From: Saccharomonospora cyanea NA-134
GTDB lineage: Bacteria > Actinomycetota > Actinomycetes > Mycobacteriales > Pseudonocardiaceae
Direction: 5' to 3'
DNA length: 64,000 nucleotides
Assembly: GCF_000244975.1 (NCBI RefSeq)
Contig: NZ_CM001440.1
Location: forward strand, 3,828,325 to 3,892,324
The notes below the pieces were generated by a model. The model was not told the origin of the DNA, searched no databases, and worked only from the letters and a program-made list of their open reading frames with translations. Each line of letters begins with the position of its first letter. Within the stretch, counting starts at the first letter, position 1. The position numbers and the translations under genes are program-made. This document shows positions 28,971 to 38,569 of this stretch, in pieces.

Positions 28971-29489
28971 TCAGGGGACGCCGTCGTCGAGGAGGGTCGT
29001 TTCCGCTCCCGCTTCTCGGAGTTCCTCGCGGACGACCCGGTACGCCAGCCCCTGCGAGTAACCCTTGCGGGCCAACATGCCGAGCAGGCGGCGCGTAGCC
29101 TTCTGCTCGTCGACGTCGACCATGGTCCGCAGCTTCTTGCGCACCAGTTCCCTGGCGCGCTGCTCCTCGGCAGCGGCGTCGATCTCCCCGGCGGCCTCGG
29201 CCGCGACCTCCGGGTCGACTCCCTTGTGCTTCAGCTCGGCGATCAGGGCCTTACGAGCGAGGCCTCGATGGGTGTGCCGCGACCGCACCCACGTCTCGGC
29301 GAACGCGGCATCGTCCACCAGCCCCGCGTCGTCGAGTTTGCCGAGTAACCGCTCCCCGACGTCGTCGGCGAAGCCCTTCCGTCGCAACGCCTGGCGCAAC
29401 TCGTCCTTGGTACGAGGGCGGGCGGCCAGGAGGTCGAAGCAGACCTCCTTGGCTTTGCGCCACGCCTCGTCGGGCGACAGCTCGCGCAT
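28971..29489 (-). CDS. recX: recombination regulator RecX
   Basis: The 172-residue all-helical protein has three RecX repeats (for example RTKDELRQALRRKGFADDVGERLLGKLDDAGLVDD). It binds RecA filaments and dampens RecA activity. It lies 15 bases downstream of recA on the same strand, the normal actinobacterial pair. Confidence 0.95.
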   Translation of the reverse strand: MRELSPDEAWRKAKEVCFDLLAARPRTKDELRQALRRKGFADDVGERLLGKLDDAGLVDDAAFAETWVRSRHTHRGLARKALIAELKHKGVDPEVAAEAAGEIDAAAEEQRARELVRKKLRTMVDVDEQKATRRLLGMLARKGYSQGLAYRVVREELREAGAETTLLDDGVP

Positions 29490-29504
29490 CGACGCGGCAG
29501 CCCG

Positions 29505-30542
<1,038 letters not shown>

Positions 30543-30621
30543 GGAATCCACCTCATTGGCTGTTCATCGGGGCCCGCAGATGTGCTGTCGGGAGTCCGTG
30601 GATGTCTGTTGTCCGGGTCCG

Positions 30622-30644
30622 ACGTTACGGGCGGGGTCTGACAG
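30622..30644 (-). promoter_or_regulatory. PafBC (RecA-NDp)-type promoter of recA
   Basis: On the minus strand CTGTCAGAC, eight bases and TAACGT agree with the RecA-independent damage promoter pattern TTGTCRGTG-N8-TANNNT: six of nine in the first part and fully in the second. It lies nearer the start codon than the SOS box, as with promoter P1 of mycobacterial recA. Confidence 0.5.
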
Positions 30645-30702
30645 TTCGCGGCCGCGCCGGGCAGTTGTCCACAGCCGAACCCGGTTGTGGACAACACGAT
30701 AG

Positions 30703-30718
30703 CCGAACACGTGTTCGA
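30703..30718 (-). promoter_or_regulatory. LexA (SOS) box upstream of recA
   Basis: TCGAACACGTGTTCGG on the minus strand matches the SOS consensus with one mismatch and lies about 160 bases before the recA start. Confidence 0.85.
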
Positions 30719-30770
30719 CGTCGAAACGACACGGCATTCCGCTACCGTCCTTCAGCGCCCTTCAGCTCCT

Positions 30771-30965
30771 TCAGCGCCGCTCGGCGGGGACGTCGAACTC
30801 CGCGCACACCTCGCGCCAGATCTCCCTGGCCGGCACACCGTCGTCGAGAGCCTGGTCGACGGTCCGCCCTCCCAGACCGCTGAGAACGTGGTCGGAGGAC
30901 AACGTCGTGGCGCGCGTCGGACCGAACTCCTCAGCCATGAGCCGTCGGAACACCGTGATTCGCAT
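30771..30965 (-). CDS. DUF3046 domain-containing small protein
   Basis: The 64-residue protein (start RITVFRRLMAEEFG, later LSGLGGRTVDQALDDG and REIWREVCAEFDVP) is a DUF3046 member, found upstream of recA in actinobacteria (Rv2738c position). The ATG at 30965 is preferred since the family starts MR-[IL]-T; a longer start at 30983 is possible. Function is unknown. Confidence 0.85.
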   Translation of the reverse strand: MRITVFRRLMAEEFGPTRATTLSSDHVLSGLGGRTVDQALDDGVPAREIWREVCAEFDVPAERR

Positions 30966-31021
30966 CGGCTCCAGCGTAGTCATCCCCGCAGCACGCCTCG
31001 AAGAACCGTAGGGTTGCCGTC

Positions 31022-31144
31022 ATGGCGTCGTTCCAGGGTTTTTCCGACCTCCAGTCCACCGCGCTCACGCTGGCGTCGATCGCCGTGGTCGGCAGCGCGC
31101 TGATCGTGTTGATCATCAGCGTGCGCCGCAACCGGAGGAAGTGA
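31022..31144 (+). CDS. 40-residue single-pass membrane peptide
   Basis: The reading frame encodes 40 residues. A polar start (ASFQGFSDLQSTALTL) is followed by one membrane helix rich in A, V, I, L and the basic tail SVRRNRRK, so the C-terminus should face the cytoplasm. Third positions are mostly G or C. The ribosome binding site is weak (AGGG ten bases upstream). It ends six bases before the convergent Hsp70-like gene. It could be an accessory peptide, but no family is known to me. Confidence 0.5.
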   Translation: MASFQGFSDLQSTALTLASIAVVGSALIVLIISVRRNRRK

Positions 31145-31150
31145 GCCGGT

Positions 31151-33082
31151 TCACTCGCCCGGTTGCACCGTGTTCTCGAAGTAGCTCGCCATGTCGTTCG
31201 GCGGGGTGGCCTCCCCCTCGCCCGTGACGTTGACCTGGTAGACGAACCCGGCGAGCGGGCGGTCGTCCACGGTGAACACCACCACCGACGAGTTGCGTCC
31301 GGCGGAGGCCGAGTAGCGGCCGGAGAGCCCGTTGCCCTTCCACGCCGCCTGGACCTGGTCTCCACCGCCCGTGCGGGTCAGCAGCCCGTCGGTGTACTGC
31401 TCGATGGCCTCGGGAGAAGCCGAGTGGAGGTAGGTGATCTGCGCGCCGGGCAGTCCGGGGGCCGAGCAGGTCACCGTGACACCGAGTTCCTCCTCGTTCG
31501 CCGCCGCCGCGGGTCCCGTGCCGGTGCCCGGCGAGCAGTTGTTGCCCTGCGGCACGGTGCCCGCGAGCTGCCGCAGGCACCCGGTGAAGCCCTGCTCGTC
31601 GGGGGTACCGGGTTGCCGGCATTCCTGAGCGGTGTAGGTCTCGGCCGAGGACGACGGCCAGAACAGCCACGCCGCCCCACCGCCGAGCACGGCCAGAGCG
31701 CCGACGGCCGCGGCCACGATCCAGCCGGTGCGCTTGCTCCTGCCTCCGCCGTTCGGCACCGACGGGAAGTTGGCGAGCTGGGGCCCGGCGGGGGTGAGAG
31801 GCGCTCCCGGCGCCGGCTGCGCTCCGCTCGCCGGGTAGGCCTGGGTGGTGGCGTGGTGGTACTGCGGTGGTGTCGGCTGGGGCGGCACCATTCCGGCGGG
31901 GGGCGAGTACGGGCCCGTCAGGGCCGGTGCCCCGGCCGCGGGGGTGCCTGTGGCGGGGGCCGACTGCGCACCGACCACGTCGCCGTCGACCTGCTGTGTG
32001 CGCATGGTGAGACCGTCGGGGCCCACGTGGTGCGCGCCGAACGCCACGGCCGTCTCGGGTTGGTCGAGGCTGGAGGGCACCACGCCGAGCTTCTCGGCCA
32101 GCAGGCTGCCCACGAGCGGTAGCCTGCTCGAACCGCCGACGAGATAGATCCCGGCGAGCTGGTCGGGACTCAGTCCCGCCGAACGGACCGTGCGCGCGAG
32201 CAGTTCGACGCTGCGCAGCATCGCGGGCCGCACGAGCGCCTCCAGTTCCGCCCTCGTCACCAGCACGTCCGAGAACGGCTCCGGCATGGGAACCTCGGTC
32301 TGGGGGAGCCGCGAGAGAGCCTCCTTGGCGGCCTTCACGTCCTCCTGCAGCGCCCTGCGGGCACGGCGGTCGGCGGTCGACTCGGGGCGCAGGAGACGCT
32401 GCCAGCGCTGCGGGTCGCTGTGTGAGACCTCGCGGCCGACGTGCACGAGCAGGGCCTGGTCGACGTCCAGCCCACCGAGGTCGGGAAGTCCGTCCTCGGC
32501 CAGCACCGTGAAGCCGTTCTGGGTGGCTCCGAGCACCGCGACGTCGAACGTGCCCGCGCCCAGGTCGTAAACGGCGAGCGTCTGCCCCGGAGCGAGTCCC
32601 TTCCCGGGGAACGACGCGAAGTGCGCCGCGGCGGCGACGGGCTCGGGAACGAGGGTGATCGCGTTGCCCATGCCGGCCAGCCGGGCCGCGGACAGCAGCA
32701 CGTTGCGCCGCACGGGACCCCACTGGGCGGGGTGGGTCAGGCGGACCTCCTCGGGCGGTTCCCCGCCGAGCTGTCGCACGGTCTCGTCCAGCACTCGGCG
32801 CAGCACGGCGGCGAGCGCCTCGTTGACGGGCACCACGTCGGTACCGAGGAGGAGGGTCTGCTCGTCCACCCTGCGTTTGGGGTTCGGCTCGAAACGGGTG
32901 GGATCGAGCCGGGCGCGGCGCTCGGCGTCCCTGCCGACCACGAGGCCGCCCTGTTCCTCGGCGAACACGGCCGAGGGCATCGTGGCCGAGCCGTCGACGT
33001 CGATCACCCTGGGCGGCCTTCCGTGCGCGGAGAGTACGGCCACGGTGTTCGACGTACCGAGATCGACGGACAGAATCCCCAC
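31151..33082 (-). CDS. membrane-anchored Hsp70-like ATPase
   Basis: The 643-residue protein has an actin-type ATPase domain (residues about 1-365): phosphate loop VDLGTSNTVAV, the TLAVYDLGAGTFDVAVLG motif, and VGGSSRLPLV. In place of the Hsp70 peptide-binding domain it has a Pro/Ala/Gly-rich linker, one membrane helix (about 454-475), and an external domain of about 165 residues with several cysteines. The GTG at 33082 follows AGGGAG by five bases. A cytoplasmic ATPase coupled to an outside domain suggests signalling or cell-envelope assembly, but this is inference. It is divergent from lhr. Confidence 0.85.
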   Translation of the reverse strand: MGILSVDLGTSNTVAVLSAHGRPPRVIDVDGSATMPSAVFAEEQGGLVVGRDAERRARLDPTRFEPNPKRRVDEQTLLLGTDVVPVNEALAAVLRRVLDETVRQLGGEPPEEVRLTHPAQWGPVRRNVLLSAARLAGMGNAITLVPEPVAAAAHFASFPGKGLAPGQTLAVYDLGAGTFDVAVLGATQNGFTVLAEDGLPDLGGLDVDQALLVHVGREVSHSDPQRWQRLLRPESTADRRARRALQEDVKAAKEALSRLPQTEVPMPEPFSDVLVTRAELEALVRPAMLRSVELLARTVRSAGLSPDQLAGIYLVGGSSRLPLVGSLLAEKLGVVPSSLDQPETAVAFGAHHVGPDGLTMRTQQVDGDVVGAQSAPATGTPAAGAPALTGPYSPPAGMVPPQPTPPQYHHATTQAYPASGAQPAPGAPLTPAGPQLANFPSVPNGGGRSKRTGWIVAAAVGALAVLGGGAAWLFWPSSSAETYTAQECRQPGTPDEQGFTGCLRQLAGTVPQGNNCSPGTGTGPAAAANEEELGVTVTCSAPGLPGAQITYLHSASPEAIEQYTDGLLTRTGGGDQVQAAWKGNGLSGRYSASAGRNSSVVVFTVDDRPLAGFVYQVNVTGEGEATPPNDMASYFENTVQPGE

Positions 33083-33195
33083 CAGTTCTCCCTTGTCGAG
33101 TTCCCGAGAAACCGCGGTGATGCTTTCACGTCGGACGGCGGCGTGGGGACGCACCCGCCGGGTTCGGCCACCCGACCGCGGAACGCCGGGCCGGA

Positions 33196-33217
33196 CTGTC
33201 GGTGCGGCACGCATGAT
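33196..33217 (+). promoter_or_regulatory. candidate damage-inducible promoter placed for a leaderless lhr mRNA
   Basis: CTGTCGGTG (8 of 9 to the PafBC element TTGTCRGTG), seven bases, then CATGAT resembling TANNNT. The spacing is one short of the usual eight. A transcript starting seven bases after CATGAT would begin at the lhr GTG codon. Confidence 0.35.
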
Positions 33218-33223
33218 GGAGAC

Positions 33224-36200
33224 GTGCCCGACGACGTCCGTCCTGCCGTACTGGAGCTGTTCTCACCTGCCACCAGGGAGTGGTTCGCGGGTGCGTTCGC
33301 CGCGCCCACAGCCGCCCAGGAGGGAGCGTGGCGGGCGGCCAGAGCGGGCGAGCACGCGCTGGTGATCGCCCCCACCGGCTCCGGCAAGACGCTGGCCGCG
33401 TTCCTGTGGGCGCTCGACCGGCTGGCCACGGCCGATCCACCCGAGCGGAAGCGGCGCTGCCGGGTGCTGTACGTCTCCCCGCTCAAGGCGCTCGCCGTGG
33501 ACGTCCAGCGCAACCTCCGCGCGCCGTTGGCCGGTATCTCGCAGGCCTCGCGCAGGCTGGGACTGGAGCCTCCGGACATCACCGTGGGCACGCGCACTGG
33601 CGACACCACACCCGCCGAACGCCGCGCGTTCGCGCGCACCCCGCCCGACATCCTGGTGACCACACCGGAGTCGCTGTTCCTGCTGCTGACGTCAGCGGCG
33701 CGCGAGTCACTGCGCGGCGTCGAGACCGTGATCATCGACGAGGTGCACGCCGTCGCGGGCAGCAAGCGCGGCGCACACCTGGCACTGTCGCTGGAACGCC
33801 TCGACGACCTGCTCGACCGCCCCGCGCAGCGCATCGGGCTCTCGGCGACGGTACGACCCGTGGACGAGGTGGGCGCGTTCCTCACCGGTGGCAGGCCCGT
33901 CCGCGTCGTACAACCCACCCTGAGCAAGACGATCGAGGTCCGGGTCGAGGTGCCCGTCGAGGACATGGGCGAGCTCGACGCCCGGCCCACGCCTGCGGAA
34001 CCGGCTCCGCTACCCACGGAGGCGGACCCCGACGGCGATCCGAACACACCCGAGCGAGCTCGGCGGCCGTCGATCTGGCCTGCCGTGGAGGAGCGGGTGC
34101 TCGACCTCGTCCGCGCGCACCGCTCCACCATCGTGTTCGCCAACTCCCGCCGCCTCGCCGAGCGGCTCACCGCCCGGCTCAACGAGCTGGCCGCCGAACG
34201 GGCGGAGCAGGCCACCGACCTCACGGGTTCGGCCGAGTCCGCCTTCCCCGCCGAGGCCGTCGGCCAGTCGGGAGTCACCCGGCCGCTCACGGAGGCGGCG
34301 CCGGTGGTGGCGAGGGCACACCACGGCTCGATGTCGCGGGAGCAGCGGACGAGCGTCGAGGAGGAGCTGAAGTCGGGACGGCTGCCGTGCGTGGTGGCGA
34401 CCTCCTCCCTGGAGCTGGGCATCGACATGGGCGCGGTGGACCTCGTGATCCAGGTGGAGGCACCGCCCACGGTGGCGTCGGGGCTGCAACGCGTCGGGCG
34501 CGCGGGCCACCACGTCGGCGCCGTGTCCACGGGCGTGATGTTCCCCAAGTTCCGGGGTGATCTCGTCTCGTGCGCCGTGGTGGCCGAACGCATGGCCGAG
34601 GGCGCCATCGAGGCCGTGCGGTATCCCCGGAACCCGCTGGACGTGCTGGCCCAGCACGTCGTGGCCATGGTGGCCGTGGAGCCGCGCACGGTGGACGAAG
34701 TGGCGGCGACCGTGCGCAGGGCGGCGCCGTTCACGGCTCTGCCCGACGACGCGCTGCACGCCGTGCTCGACATGCTTTCGGGCCGGTACCCGAGCGAGGA
34801 GTTCGGTGAGTTGCGCGCGCGGATCACCTGGGACCGGGTCACGGGCGTGTTGCAGGGCAGACCGGGCGCGCAACGGCTGGCCGTCACCTCGGGCGGCACG
34901 ATCCCCGATCGCGGGTTGTTCACGGTGACGACGCCGGGCGACGGCGAACGGCCGGGATCCCGCGTGGGCGAGCTCGACGAGGAGATGGTGTACGAGTCCC
35001 GAGTGGGTGACACGGTCCTGCTGGGCACGTCGTCGTGGCGGATCACCGACATCACCCGGGACCGCGTCATCGTGGTTCCGGCACCGGGCGAACCCGCGCG
35101 GATGCCCTTCTGGCGCGGTGACGCCCAGGGCAGACCGCTCGAGTTGGGCCGCGCGCTGGGGCGGTTCCTCCGCTTTCTGTCCACTTCGGATCACGACAAG
35201 GCGTTGCGTCGCGCCGAGGAGGCCGGGCTCGACGAATGGGCCGCCGAGAACCTGCTGGCCTACGTCGACGAGCAACGGGAGGCGACGCGGCACGTACCGA
35301 ACGACCGGACCGTGCTGCTGGAGCGGTTCCGCGACGAACTGGGCGACTGGCGGGTGGTCGTGCACTCCCCGTTCGGCGCACAGGTGAACGCCCCGTGGGC
35401 GCTCGCCGTGGCAGCCCGGCTGCGCGAGAACCGCGGCGTGGACGCTCAGGTGGCCCACTCCGACGACGGGATCGTGCTGCGGCTGCCGGACGCGCTCGAC
35501 GACGAGGGTCGCGAGGTGGTGATCGGCGCGGAGGACGTGCTGCTCGACCCCGACGAGGTGGAGTCGCTGATCACCACGGAGGTGAGCGGGTCGGCGTTGT
35601 TCGCGGCGCGGTTCCGCGAGTGCGCGGCCCGGTCCCTCCTGCTGCCCCGCCGGGATCCCCGTCGGCGCACTCCCCTGTGGCAGCAGCGGCAGCGGGCGTC
35701 ACAACTGCTCGGCGTCGCGGCGAAGTACGAACGCTTCCCTGTGGTGCTGGAGGCCATGCGGGAGTGTCTCCAGGACGTCTACGACGTGGGTGGGCTGCGC
35801 GAACTGATGGCCGACATCGCGGCGCGCTCCGTGCGCGTTGTCGAAGTGGAGACACCGTCGCCCTCGCCGTTCGCCCGCAGCCTGCTCTTCGGCTACGTCG
35901 GCATGTTCCTCTACGAGACCGACGCGCCGCTGGCCGAACGGCGTGCCGCCGCGCTGTCGCTCGACTCCGCCCTGCTGGCCGAGTTGCTCGGCACCGAGGC
36001 GATCCGCGAACTGCTCGACGCCGAGGTCGTCGCCGAAGTGGAACGGTCGCTGCAACGGCTCGACCCCGAACGACACGCCCGAGGTCCCGAGGACACCGCC
36101 GACCTGCTGCGTTTTCTGGGAGACCTCACTCGGGACGAGGCGACGGCCCGCGGTGTGCTACCGGAGTGGCTCGACCAGCTCGTGGCCGAACGGCGCGCGA

Positions 36201-37867
36201 TCGTGGTGCGCATCGCGGGAGAGGAACGCCACCTGGCCGTCGAGGACGCGGGCCGGGTGCGTGACGCGCTCGGCGTGGCTCTCCCGGTGGGCGTTCCCGA
36301 GGTGTTCACCGAGCCCGTCGCCGACCCGTTGGGCGACCTGATGAGGCGCTACGCCCGGGCCCGGGGACCGTTCCCCGCTCACGAGGCCGCTGCCCGCTTC
36401 GGGCTCGGTCTCGCGGTGGTCACCGGCGTGCTCGACCGGTTGACCGCCGAAGGTGCTCTCGTGCGCGGTGAGCTGCGCCCACAGGGTCCGGAGACGGGCA
36501 CCGAGTACTGCGACGCCGCCGTGCTACGCCGCCTGCGCCGCGCCTCACTGGCACGGCTGCGTGCCGAGGTGGAACCCGTCGAGCGTTCGGCGCTGGGACG
36601 CTTCCTGCCGAGCTGGCACGGTGTCGGTACCCACCGCCACGGCCGGTGGGCTCCCACCGCCGACGACGTGCTCTCGGTGGTCGAACAGCTCGCGGGCGCC
36701 CCGCTGCCCGCGAGCGCGGTGGAATCGTTGATCCTGCCCAGCAGGCTGCCCGGCTACCACCCTTCGCTGCTCGACGAGCTCATGGTGGCGGGCGAGGTGA
36801 CGTGGTGCGGTTGCGGGTCGCTCCCCGGTGGTGACGGCTGGATCGCACTGGCACCCGCGGACGTGGCCGAGGCGCTGCTCCCGGACGTGGAGGACACCTC
36901 GACCCACGGTCCCCTGCACTCGGCGGTGGTGTCGGCGCTGGAGGGCGGCGGGCTGTTCTTCCGCCAGCTCGTCGACCGGGTGAGTGTCGCGCTGGACGAG
37001 CCGTGCACCGACTCCGACGTGATCGCCGCGTTGTGGGACCTCGTGTGGGCGGGACTCGTGTCGGGTGACACGCTGGCGCCGCTGCGGGCGCAGGTGGCGG
37101 GCAGGGGCGCGGCGCACAAGCCGCGCCGGTCGGCTCCACGGAGCCGTTACGCACGGCTGCGTGCGACGCGGCCTGCGATGCCGACGCGTACCGGGCCGCC
37201 CGCGGTGGCCGGGCGGTGGGGATTGACTCCGCCTCGGGAGCCGGATCCCACGCGGCGTGCCCACGCGCGGACCGAGTCTTTCCTGGAACGGCACGGCGTA
37301 CTCACTCGTGGGGCGCTGGACACCGAGCGGGTGAGCGGCGGCTTCTCCGGCATCTACCGCGTGTTGCGTGGGATGGAGGACTCGGGTCAGGTCGTGCGTG
37401 GCTACGTCGTGGAGGGACTCGGAGCGGCGCAGTTCGCCGCCCGCGGTGCGGTCGACCGGTTGCGCGCGGTGTCGGAGGCCGGTGGCTGGCGCGCCGAACA
37501 GCGGGCCGTCGTGCTGGCCGCCGCGGACCCGGCCCAGCCGTACGGTGCCGCGCTCCCGTGGCCCGCTGTCGTGGGAGACACGAAACACCGTCCCGCCCGC
37601 AAGGCCGGCGCTCTGACCGTGCTCGTCGACGGTGTCCCGGCACTGTACGTCGAGCGGGGAGGCCGTTCGCTACTGTCGTTCACCGACGACGCGGTCACCT
37701 TGCGTGCCGCCGCCGGAGCATTGTCGAACGCGGTGCGCGACGGGTGGCTCGGGCAGTTGCAGGTGCAGCGGGCCGACGGTGAGCAGGTGTTGACCTCGGA
37801 AATGGCGACCGTGCTCCGCGAGGCGGGCTTCCGGGCGACGCCGAAGGGGCTGCGGCTGCGGGCGTAG
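33224..37867 (+). CDS. lhr: large ATP-dependent helicase Lhr
   Basis: The 1547-residue protein is the long actinobacterial Lhr, an ATP-driven 3'-5' helicase that unwinds DNA and RNA:DNA hybrids in repair. The P-loop APTGSGKT is at residues 49-56, the DEVH box at 172-175, and ATSSLELGIDMG with QRVGRAGHH gives later helicase motifs. A winged-helix/beta-barrel module and a long C-terminal region follow, as in mycobacterial Lhr of about 1,510 residues. The GTG at 33224 gives this length; an open frame continues far upstream but is antisense to the Hsp70-like gene and was discarded. Confidence 0.95.
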   Translation: MPDDVRPAVLELFSPATREWFAGAFAAPTAAQEGAWRAARAGEHALVIAPTGSGKTLAAFLWALDRLATADPPERKRRCRVLYVSPLKALAVDVQRNLRAPLAGISQASRRLGLEPPDITVGTRTGDTTPAERRAFARTPPDILVTTPESLFLLLTSAARESLRGVETVIIDEVHAVAGSKRGAHLALSLERLDDLLDRPAQRIGLSATVRPVDEVGAFLTGGRPVRVVQPTLSKTIEVRVEVPVEDMGELDARPTPAEPAPLPTEADPDGDPNTPERARRPSIWPAVEERVLDLVRAHRSTIVFANSRRLAERLTARLNELAAERAEQATDLTGSAESAFPAEAVGQSGVTRPLTEAAPVVARAHHGSMSREQRTSVEEELKSGRLPCVVATSSLELGIDMGAVDLVIQVEAPPTVASGLQRVGRAGHHVGAVSTGVMFPKFRGDLVSCAVVAERMAEGAIEAVRYPRNPLDVLAQHVVAMVAVEPRTVDEVAATVRRAAPFTALPDDALHAVLDMLSGRYPSEEFGELRARITWDRVTGVLQGRPGAQRLAVTSGGTIPDRGLFTVTTPGDGERPGSRVGELDEEMVYESRVGDTVLLGTSSWRITDITRDRVIVVPAPGEPARMPFWRGDAQGRPLELGRALGRFLRFLSTSDHDKALRRAEEAGLDEWAAENLLAYVDEQREATRHVPNDRTVLLERFRDELGDWRVVVHSPFGAQVNAPWALAVAARLRENRGVDAQVAHSDDGIVLRLPDALDDEGREVVIGAEDVLLDPDEVESLITTEVSGSALFAARFRECAARSLLLPRRDPRRRTPLWQQRQRASQLLGVAAKYERFPVVLEAMRECLQDVYDVGGLRELMADIAARSVRVVEVETPSPSPFARSLLFGYVGMFLYETDAPLAERRAAALSLDSALLAELLGTEAIRELLDAEVVAEVERSLQRLDPERHARGPEDTADLLRFLGDLTRDEATARGVLPEWLDQLVAERRAIVVRIAGEERHLAVEDAGRVRDALGVALPVGVPEVFTEPVADPLGDLMRRYARARGPFPAHEAAARFGLGLAVVTGVLDRLTAEGALVRGELRPQGPETGTEYCDAAVLRRLRRASLARLRAEVEPVERSALGRFLPSWHGVGTHRHGRWAPTADDVLSVVEQLAGAPLPASAVESLILPSRLPGYHPSLLDELMVAGEVTWCGCGSLPGGDGWIALAPADVAEALLPDVEDTSTHGPLHSAVVSALEGGGLFFRQLVDRVSVALDEPCTDSDVIAALWDLVWAGLVSGDTLAPLRAQVAGRGAAHKPRRSAPRSRYARLRATRPAMPTRTGPPAVAGRWGLTPPREPDPTRRAHARTESFLERHGVLTRGALDTERVSGGFSGIYRVLRGMEDSGQVVRGYVVEGLGAAQFAARGAVDRLRAVSEAGGWRAEQRAVVLAAADPAQPYGAALPWPAVVGDTKHRPARKAGALTVLVDGVPALYVERGGRSLLSFTDDAVTLRAAAGALSNAVRDGWLGQLQVQRADGEQVLTSEMATVLREAGFRATPKGLRLRA

Positions 37868-37938
37868 CGGAACGTGATCGCGGGCGTCGGCCACGTCGCT
37901 AGGCTCGTCTGCGCGATTCTCCAGAAAGGACCAGCTTC

Positions 37939-38439
37939 ATGACCATGCGCGAGCTTCGTTACTTCGGCGATCCGGTGTTGAAGTCGCCCTCGGACCCGGT
38001 GACGACGTTCGACGACACGACGCGGGCGTTGGTGGACGACCTGCTCGACACGGTGCGGGCTCCGGGCCGCGCCGGGCTCGCTGCGCCCCAGATCGGCGTG
38101 GGCCTGCGCGCGTTCAGCTACAACGTGGACGGCGCCGTGGGGTACGTGCTGAACCCGGAGATCGTGGAGCTCTCCGAGGAGAGGCACGAGGTCATGGAGG
38201 GCTGCCTGTCGCTGCCCGAACTGGGCTTTCCGACGGTGCGCGCCGTGCGTGCGACGGTCAAGGGTGTGGACCTGCGCAACGAGCCGGTGACCGTGTCCGG
38301 CGAGGGGCTCATGGCCCAGTGTCTGCAACACGAGGTCGACCACCTCGACGGGTTGCTGTACATCGACCGGCTCGACCCGGAGCATCGGAAGCAGGCGCTG
38401 CGCCAAGCACGCGGCAAGGACTGGTTCTGGTCTCGATAG
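37939..38439 (+). CDS. def: peptide deformylase
   Basis: The 166-residue metalloenzyme removes formyl groups from new protein N-termini. Motif I reads RAGLAAPQ (residues 44-51), motif II EGCLS supplies metal ligand Cys89, and motif III QHEVDH supplies His131, Glu132 and His135. Motif I usually begins with Gly where this protein has Arg, as in some actinobacterial paralogs. AAAGGA lies eight bases before the ATG. Confidence 0.93.
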   Translation: MTMRELRYFGDPVLKSPSDPVTTFDDTTRALVDDLLDTVRAPGRAGLAAPQIGVGLRAFSYNVDGAVGYVLNPEIVELSEERHEVMEGCLSLPELGFPTVRAVRATVKGVDLRNEPVTVSGEGLMAQCLQHEVDHLDGLLYIDRLDPEHRKQALRQARGKDWFWSR

Positions 38440-38450
38440 GACAGTCACCG

Positions 38451-38480
38451 TAACGACACGCGCAACCATCACGGTCGTTA
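38451..38480. repeat. inverted repeat downstream of def
   Basis: TAACGAC and GTCGTTA are perfect seven-base arms separated by 16 bases. It lies 12 bases after the def stop and 90 bases before the next start. It may end the def transcript or bind a regulator. Confidence 0.3.
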
Positions 38481-38569
38481 TCGATCTGTGTCCATTCCCA
38501 CTCTCTCGTGACATCAACGTTGCCGTTTCTTAATCTGACCGGCGCTGCGATCACGGGAGTGAGGGAACG

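Noticed and set aside
32441-33223. An upstream extension of the lhr frame
   Set aside because: It is antisense to the Hsp70-like gene and would add about 260 residues not found in Lhr. The GTG at 33224 gives the normal length.
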